From NCBI RefSeq assembly GCF_964259225.1, contig NZ_CAXVKN010000083.1: a stretch of 7,897 nucleotides of DNA. One strand, written 5' to 3'. A program made the translations under genes and the position numbers. This DNA comes from Catenibacterium mitsuoka_A. GTDB lineage: Bacteria > Bacillota_I > Bacilli_A > Erysipelotrichales > Coprobacillaceae. The notes below the pieces were generated by a model that saw nothing but the letters and a program-made list of their open reading frames with translations, did not search any database and was not told where the DNA came from. Shown here one piece after another: positions 5,601-7,897 of this stretch. The number at the start of each line of letters is the position of its first letter. Within the stretch, counting starts at the first letter, position 1.

Positions 5601-6836
5601 GTATCATTCACACAAGAAATGAAAGATGATAGATGGACTATTTTATGTCCTCAGATGTCTCCTATTCATTTCCAGTTTGTAGAAACTGCAATGAATTCAG
5701 AAGGTTATAACTTTGTCGTATTACCTTCTGTAGATAAAGAAGCTGTAGACCAGGGATTAAAGTATGTTAATAATGATGCATGTTATCCAAGTATCTTAGT
5801 AACAGGTCAGATGATGAATGCCTTGAATTCAGGTAAGTATGATCCTCATAAGGTGGCATTGATCATCTCACAGACAGGTGGAGGATGCCGTGCAACAAAC
5901 TATATTGCGTTTATTAGAAAAGCATTAAAGGATGCACATATGGATTATGTACCTGTTATTTCAGCAAACTTACAGGGATTAGAATCTAACCCAGGCTTTA
6001 AGATTACTTATAAGGTGGCTAAGAAGGTTATTATTGGGGCTATGTATGGTGACTTATTCATGAGAGTCTTATATCGTGTCAGACCGTATGAAAAGGTCAA
6101 AGGTTCAGCTAATGAATTATATGAATCATGGGTAGAAAAATGTAAAGAAAACGTTGAAAATGGTTCTATGAAAGAATTCAAGAAGAACGTTTATCAGATT
6201 GTAAAGGAATTTGATGAATTACCACTTTTAGATATTAAGAAACCTAGAGTAGGTCTTGTAGGAGAAATCCTTGTAAAATTCCATCCTACTGCCAATAATG
6301 AGATTGTAAAGATTATTGAAGAAGAAGGCGCAGAAGCAGTTATGCCAGATTTAATTGACTTCTTCCAGTATTGTTTCTACAATACTCAATATGAACATGA
6401 ACATTATGATGCAAGCTGGAAATCAGCTAAGTTATGTAATGTAGCAATTAAACTCGTAGACTTCTTAAGAAAAGATATGATTAAGGCATTAGAAGCATCA
6501 AATCGTTTTGATGCACCACATCCTATTGATCAAATTGCGAAGAAAGCAAGTGAAGTTGTTTCTATTGGTAACCAGACAGGTGAAGGATGGTTCTTAACTG
6601 GTGAAATGATTGAACTCATTGATGAAGGTGCACCAAATATTGTATGTATGCAGCCATTTGCCTGCTTACCTAACCATGTAACAGGTAAGGGTGTCATTAA
6701 GGCATTAAGAAGAAAATATCCACAGTCTAACATCGTTGCGATTGATTATGATCCAGGGGCTAGTGAAACAAACCAGCTTAACCGTATTAAATTGATGTTA
6801 TCAACAGCATTTAAGAACATGGAATCATCTAAATAG
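2610..6836 (+). CDS. plsA: Fused tandem-activase / 2-hydroxyacyl-CoA dehydratase-family protein, probable anaerobic plasmalogen synthase (PlsA-PlsR type)
   Basis: This 1408-residue protein is built from parts of the HgdC/BadF ATP-driven electron-transfer systems. Activase domain 1 (about 1-258) has the ASKHA phosphate loop LGIDVGSTTVK (5-15), ELGGEDAK (100-107) and cluster cysteines Cys123 (NGTCAGGTGAF) and Cys162 (SRCGVF). Activase domain 2 (about 318-578) repeats this: LGIDVGSTTSK (322-332), DIGGQDMK (420-427), Cys445 and Cys484. Then come CGKCxxxC (605-612) with Cys631, a DUF2229-like region (about 670-835: ENACYPAK, NCPVVASYPEVI), RPYHVDPEINHG (860-871) and SFGCGLDAVTSDQV (931-944). The C-terminal dehydratase-like region (about 1010-1400) has conserved cysteines in NNDACYPS (Cys1058), GGGCRATNY (Cys1093) and QPFACLPNHVTG (Cys1352). 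In such systems the activase couples ATP hydrolysis to low-potential electron transfer onto an Fe-S partner. From family knowledge, a plsA-plsR pair or a fused gene of this layout is needed in Clostridium perfringens and relatives to convert ester lipids to vinyl-ether plasmalogens. The family assignment is firm; the lipid role is inferred. It is the first gene of a three-gene run. Confidence 0.85.
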   Translation: MKYYLGIDVGSTTVKLYLTDENDKCLFSKYTRHFSDVRKTIYELLIEVKNQMGDIDLYPVMTGSGGLSLADKLGISFIQEVIACTKTVETYIPQTDVVIELGGEDAKITYFEGQLEQRMNGTCAGGTGAFIDQMATLLKTDAAGLNEYAKNYKTIYPIASRCGVFAKTDIQPLINEGVSKEDIAVSIFQAVVNQTISGLACGKPIRGNVAFLGGPLYFMDQLRERFIETLGLTEDEIIFPQNSQLFVAMGACLNAKEKVENPLNISKIIEDLEGLSDSPTELTNVLEPLFNDEAELKEFRERHFTHITKKRTLKKYKGKVFLGIDVGSTTSKIIMTDEQGAILYSFYSSNEGNPLQLIMSLMKEIYQMLPEGCYIAKAGVTGYGEALIKAALKVDIGEVETIAHYTAAKAYEPDVDFILDIGGQDMKAITIRDNVIQNISLNEACSAGCGSFLETFAKSLGYKIEEFAELALKSKHPIDLGSRCTVFMNSKVKQAQKEGASVEDISAGLSYSVIKNALYKVIKLRSKEDIGKHVVVQGGTFYNEAVLRAFEKETGIEVVRPDIAGLMGAYGMARIAIENDDNEPSTILSLEEIEALDYDTKIRNCGKCTNNCMLTITSFNDGREYISGNRCERGANLPMTSKKLPNLYDYKYGRIFGYKSLSKDDAKRGEVGIPRVLNMYENYPFWHTFFTQLGFRVVLSARSSKKIYEKGIESIPSENACYPAKISHGHIENLIERGISFIFYPSVAYERKEYEDAGNNYNCPVVASYPEVIRNNVDSLEEKHVKYKNPFLSLNNPKTLFKVMKESLAEYDISDKEMHNAIDKAYQELARARKDIEVKGQEALEWMHKNHKKGIVLAGRPYHVDPEINHGIASLITSEGFCVLTEDSVCNLNKENLDLRVVDQWTYHSRLYRAAEFVTTQPDLELIQLTSFGCGLDAVTSDQVAELLQARGKIYTLIKIDEASNLGPIRIRIRSLKATVKKKDNTVHLENKYESEKVSFTQEMKDDRWTILCPQMSPIHFQFVETAMNSEGYNFVVLPSVDKEAVDQGLKYVNNDACYPSILVTGQMMNALNSGKYDPHKVALIISQTGGGCRATNYIAFIRKALKDAHMDYVPVISANLQGLESNPGFKITYKVAKKVIIGAMYGDLFMRVLYRVRPYEKVKGSANELYESWVEKCKENVENGSMKEFKKNVYQIVKEFDELPLLDIKKPRVGLVGEILVKFHPTANNEIVKIIEEEGAEAVMPDLIDFFQYCFYNTQYEHEHYDASWKSAKLCNVAIKLVDFLRKDMIKALEASNRFDAPHPIDQIAKKASEVVSIGNQTGEGWFLTGEMIELIDEGAPNIVCMQPFACLPNHVTGKGVIKALRRKYPQSNIVAIDYDPGASETNQLNRIKLMLSTAFKNMESSK

Positions 6837-6847
6837 TGGAGGAAGAT

Positions 6848-7168
6848 ATGGAAGATGGACATTCCACCCCGCCCTCGCGAGGTAGGGCTATTCTAGGCTT
6901 TATAAGATCAAAACTGAATTATAATAAGATTTCTGTATTAAAGAGATTAGCCTGTAAGGATAACCCTGTAATATATAGACGTGTATTACAAGAATTAGGC
7001 GACTACAAGTATAAAAAGAAACCTGTGAAGGGTATAACCCTTTCACAGGCTGATTATGATACATGCTGCCTTATACTCACTGTAATGGTTGAGAAAGATT
7101 TCGATTATTATTATGATCAGGGAGATGTCAAACGTACAATAGAACGTATGATTGACTTGCTGAGTTAG
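6848..7168 (+). CDS. Small hypothetical protein between the plsA-like gene and rnmV
   Basis: I do not recognise this 106-residue protein. It is basic and helical, with no membrane segment. After a short Pro/Arg-rich start (STPPSRGRAILGF) it reads as helices (YNKISVLKRLACK, VIYRRVLQELGDY), then SQADYDTCCLILTVMV and an acidic/aromatic segment (DFDYYYDQGDVKRTIERM). The ATG at 6848 is chosen because GGAGG (6838-6842) lies five bases upstream; the frame is also open from a GTG at 6836 that overlaps the previous TAG stop by one base. Its last codons carry the AGGAG ribosome site of rnmV, so all three genes are tightly coupled. Codons 8-14 lie in a GC-rich palindrome unlike the rest of the window, and a 12-bp hairpin lies mid-gene. 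A role beside RNase M5 or the lipid enzyme is possible, but nothing in the protein shows it. Confidence 0.6.
   Translation: MEDGHSTPPSRGRAILGFIRSKLNYNKISVLKRLACKDNPVIYRRVLQELGDYKYKKKPVKGITLSQADYDTCCLILTVMVEKDFDYYYDQGDVKRTIERMIDLLS
6871..6888. repeat. GC-rich palindrome inside the small ORF
   Basis: GCCCT (6871-6875) and AGGGC (6884-6888) are inverted, and within them CCTCGCGAGG (6873-6882) is a perfect 10-base palindrome, so two alternative foldings exist. With the preceding CCACCCC it forms a patch of about 25 bases far richer in G+C than anything else in this window. It lies 20-40 bases after the likely start codon of the small gene. It may be a small repeat element or an RNA structure affecting translation. 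Confidence 0.55.
7022..7049 (+). other. Stable intragenic hairpin
   Basis: CCTGTGAAGGGT (7022-7033) pairs with ACCC plus TTCACAGG (7037-7040 and 7042-7049), giving 12 pairs with one bulged T (7041) and a 3-base loop ATA. It lies inside the small ORF about 130 bases before rnmV. No U-tract follows, so it is not a normal terminator. It could stabilise or mark a processing point in the mRNA. It may also be a coincidence of coding sequence, though 12 pairs in this AT-rich DNA is notable. Confidence 0.5.
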
Positions 7169-7177
7169 GAGAATATT

Positions 7178-7702
7178 GTGAGAAAGATTAAAGAAGTTGT
7201 TGTAGTAGAAGGTAAAACAGATACAGCAACACTTAAACAGTTATTTGATGTAGATACAATTGAAACATCTGGATCAGGAATCAACGAAGATATTCTATCT
7301 CTCATTAAGACTGCTGCTTCAACACGTGGTGTCATTGTCTTAACAGATCCTGATTATCCTGGTACACAGATTAGAAATAAAGTCATTCAGGCTGTTCCTA
7401 ATGCGAAGCATGCCTTTGTCGCAAAAAAAGATGCCAAGGGTGTAAAGAAACTTGGTATTGCAGAAGCAAGACATGATGCAATTATTGAAGCATTAGAGAA
7501 TGCAGTCACATTTAGTGATGCTAAAGAATCTATTTCATGGGATGAATTTATTGATCTAGATGTATTAGGAAATAAGAAGAGAAGACTACAGGTCTATGAT
7601 GCCTTTCATTTAGGTTATGGTAATGCGAAAGCATTATTTAAGAGATTGAATATGATGGGTATTACAAAAGAAGAAGTACTTAAAGCATTAAAGAATCAGT
7701 AG
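7178..7702 (+). CDS. rnmV: Ribonuclease M5 (5S rRNA maturation endonuclease)
   Basis: RNase M5 trims both strands of the double-stranded stem of the 5S rRNA precursor in low-GC Gram-positive bacteria, in Bacillus with ribosomal protein L18 as cofactor. The 174-residue protein begins with a Toprim domain: VVVVEGKTD (7-15) carries the catalytic Glu11, and VLTDPDYPGTQIR (54-66) the metal-binding Asp57 and Asp59. The motif KKDAKGVKKLGIAEAR (83-98) sits where the family has its GVEHA-like segment. The C-terminal half (about 119-174) matches the family's helical RNA-binding part, including GNKKRRLQVYDAFHLGYGNAK. The length is a little under the usual 180-190 residues. Translation starts at GTG 7178 with AGGAG (7167-7171) overlapping the stop of the small gene. 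The usual neighbours tatD and ksgA are absent here. Confidence 0.93.
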   Translation: MRKIKEVVVVEGKTDTATLKQLFDVDTIETSGSGINEDILSLIKTAASTRGVIVLTDPDYPGTQIRNKVIQAVPNAKHAFVAKKDAKGVKKLGIAEARHDAIIEALENAVTFSDAKESISWDEFIDLDVLGNKKRRLQVYDAFHLGYGNAKALFKRLNMMGITKEEVLKALKNQ

Positions 7703-7727
7703 ACATATCATCTACTGACTCTTTTTT
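7691..7727 (+). terminator. Intrinsic terminator overlapping the rnmV stop codon
   Basis: TCAGTAGA (7696-7703) pairs with TCTACTGA (7711-7718) around the loop CATATCA. After one mismatch, AAGA (7691-7694) pairs with TCTT (7720-7723). A run of six T follows (7722-7727). The stem contains the rnmV stop (7700-7702). It closes the operon. Confidence 0.88.
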
Positions 7728-7841
7728 ATGTATATTCAATTTCTTCACTACCTACAATATTATGTTTTAAGTTAGTTTTACCATTTATTAGAAACATATT
7801 ATTATTCGCTCTTTTTAAGTAAATTGTTGCTTTGAGTAATC

Positions 7842-7897
7842 TTATTCAGCGAATATACCATAACGATATTCGTAATATGCTTCCTTAAGTGAAATAG
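7842..7897 (-). CDS. Possible C-terminal fragment of a leftward gene
   Basis: Read leftward from the right edge, one frame is open for 17 codons (ISLKEAYYEYRYGIFAE) and ends at TAA (7844-7842). The composition looks protein-like, while the other two leftward frames are less so. The fragment is too short to identify. No convincing terminator follows it between 7841 and 7728, a stretch that is AT-rich and shows no other feature. This would make the gene convergent with rnmV. Confidence 0.3.
   Translation of the reverse strand, partial: ISLKEAYYEYRYGIFAE

Noticed and set aside
6530..6733. 67-codon leftward reading frame within the plsA-like gene
   Set aside because: It is the opposite strand of the conserved C-terminal region, and no start signal was seen.
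7850..7872. Inverted repeat CGAATAT/ATATTCG as a terminator
   Set aside because: Only 7 AT-rich pairs with a 9-base loop, no U-tract, and it falls within the possible leftward coding fragment.

Overview
This window looks like AT-rich chromosomal DNA from an anaerobic, low-GC Firmicute. An Erysipelotrichia-like or Clostridia-like gut anaerobe fits best. The reasons are the strongly A/T-biased third codon positions, good Shine-Dalgarno sites, U-tract terminators, an RNase M5 gene (a Firmicute marker), and two proteins typical of strict anaerobes: a flavodoxin/2[4Fe-4S] ferredoxin fusion and a giant ATP-driven iron-sulfur activase/dehydratase-family protein. The taxon is an inference; no rRNA or tRNA is present to fix it.

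Left part (1-514). The first 111 bases hold five copies of the hexamer CTAGAA/TTCTAG arranged as overlapping inverted repeats. They form two strong hairpins with a TATAAT between them. A small unrecognised ORF follows (stop at 450), then a promoter for the next gene.

Accessory pair (515-2379). A class II Fic-domain AMP-transferase with a C-terminal winged helix is followed after 5 bases by an EFR1-type flavodoxin-ferredoxin. The pair ends at a clear intrinsic terminator (about 2400-2445). Its glutamine codon choice differs from that of the genes to the right.

Core operon (2610-7702). The 230-base intergenic region holds two near-identical 17-base dyads, 29 bases apart, which look like paired operators, and two possible -10 boxes. 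They precede a 1408-residue protein with two tandem BadF/HgdC-type activase domains, a DUF2229-like region and a 2-hydroxyacyl-CoA-dehydratase-like C-terminal region. This is the layout of the fused form of the anaerobic plasmalogen-synthesis enzyme (PlsA/PlsR). Its stop is followed at once by a small unknown gene carrying a GC-rich palindrome and an internal hairpin, then by rnmV (RNase M5, 5S rRNA maturation), and the operon closes with a terminator that overlaps the rnmV stop codon.

Right end (7728-7897). The only possible coding signal is a 17-codon C-terminal fragment of a leftward gene.

The most interesting themes are the single-polypeptide plasmalogen-synthase-like enzyme with its own twin operators, its linkage to an orphan gene and RNase M5, the nearby electron carrier that could feed it, and the unexplained inverted-repeat array at the left end.
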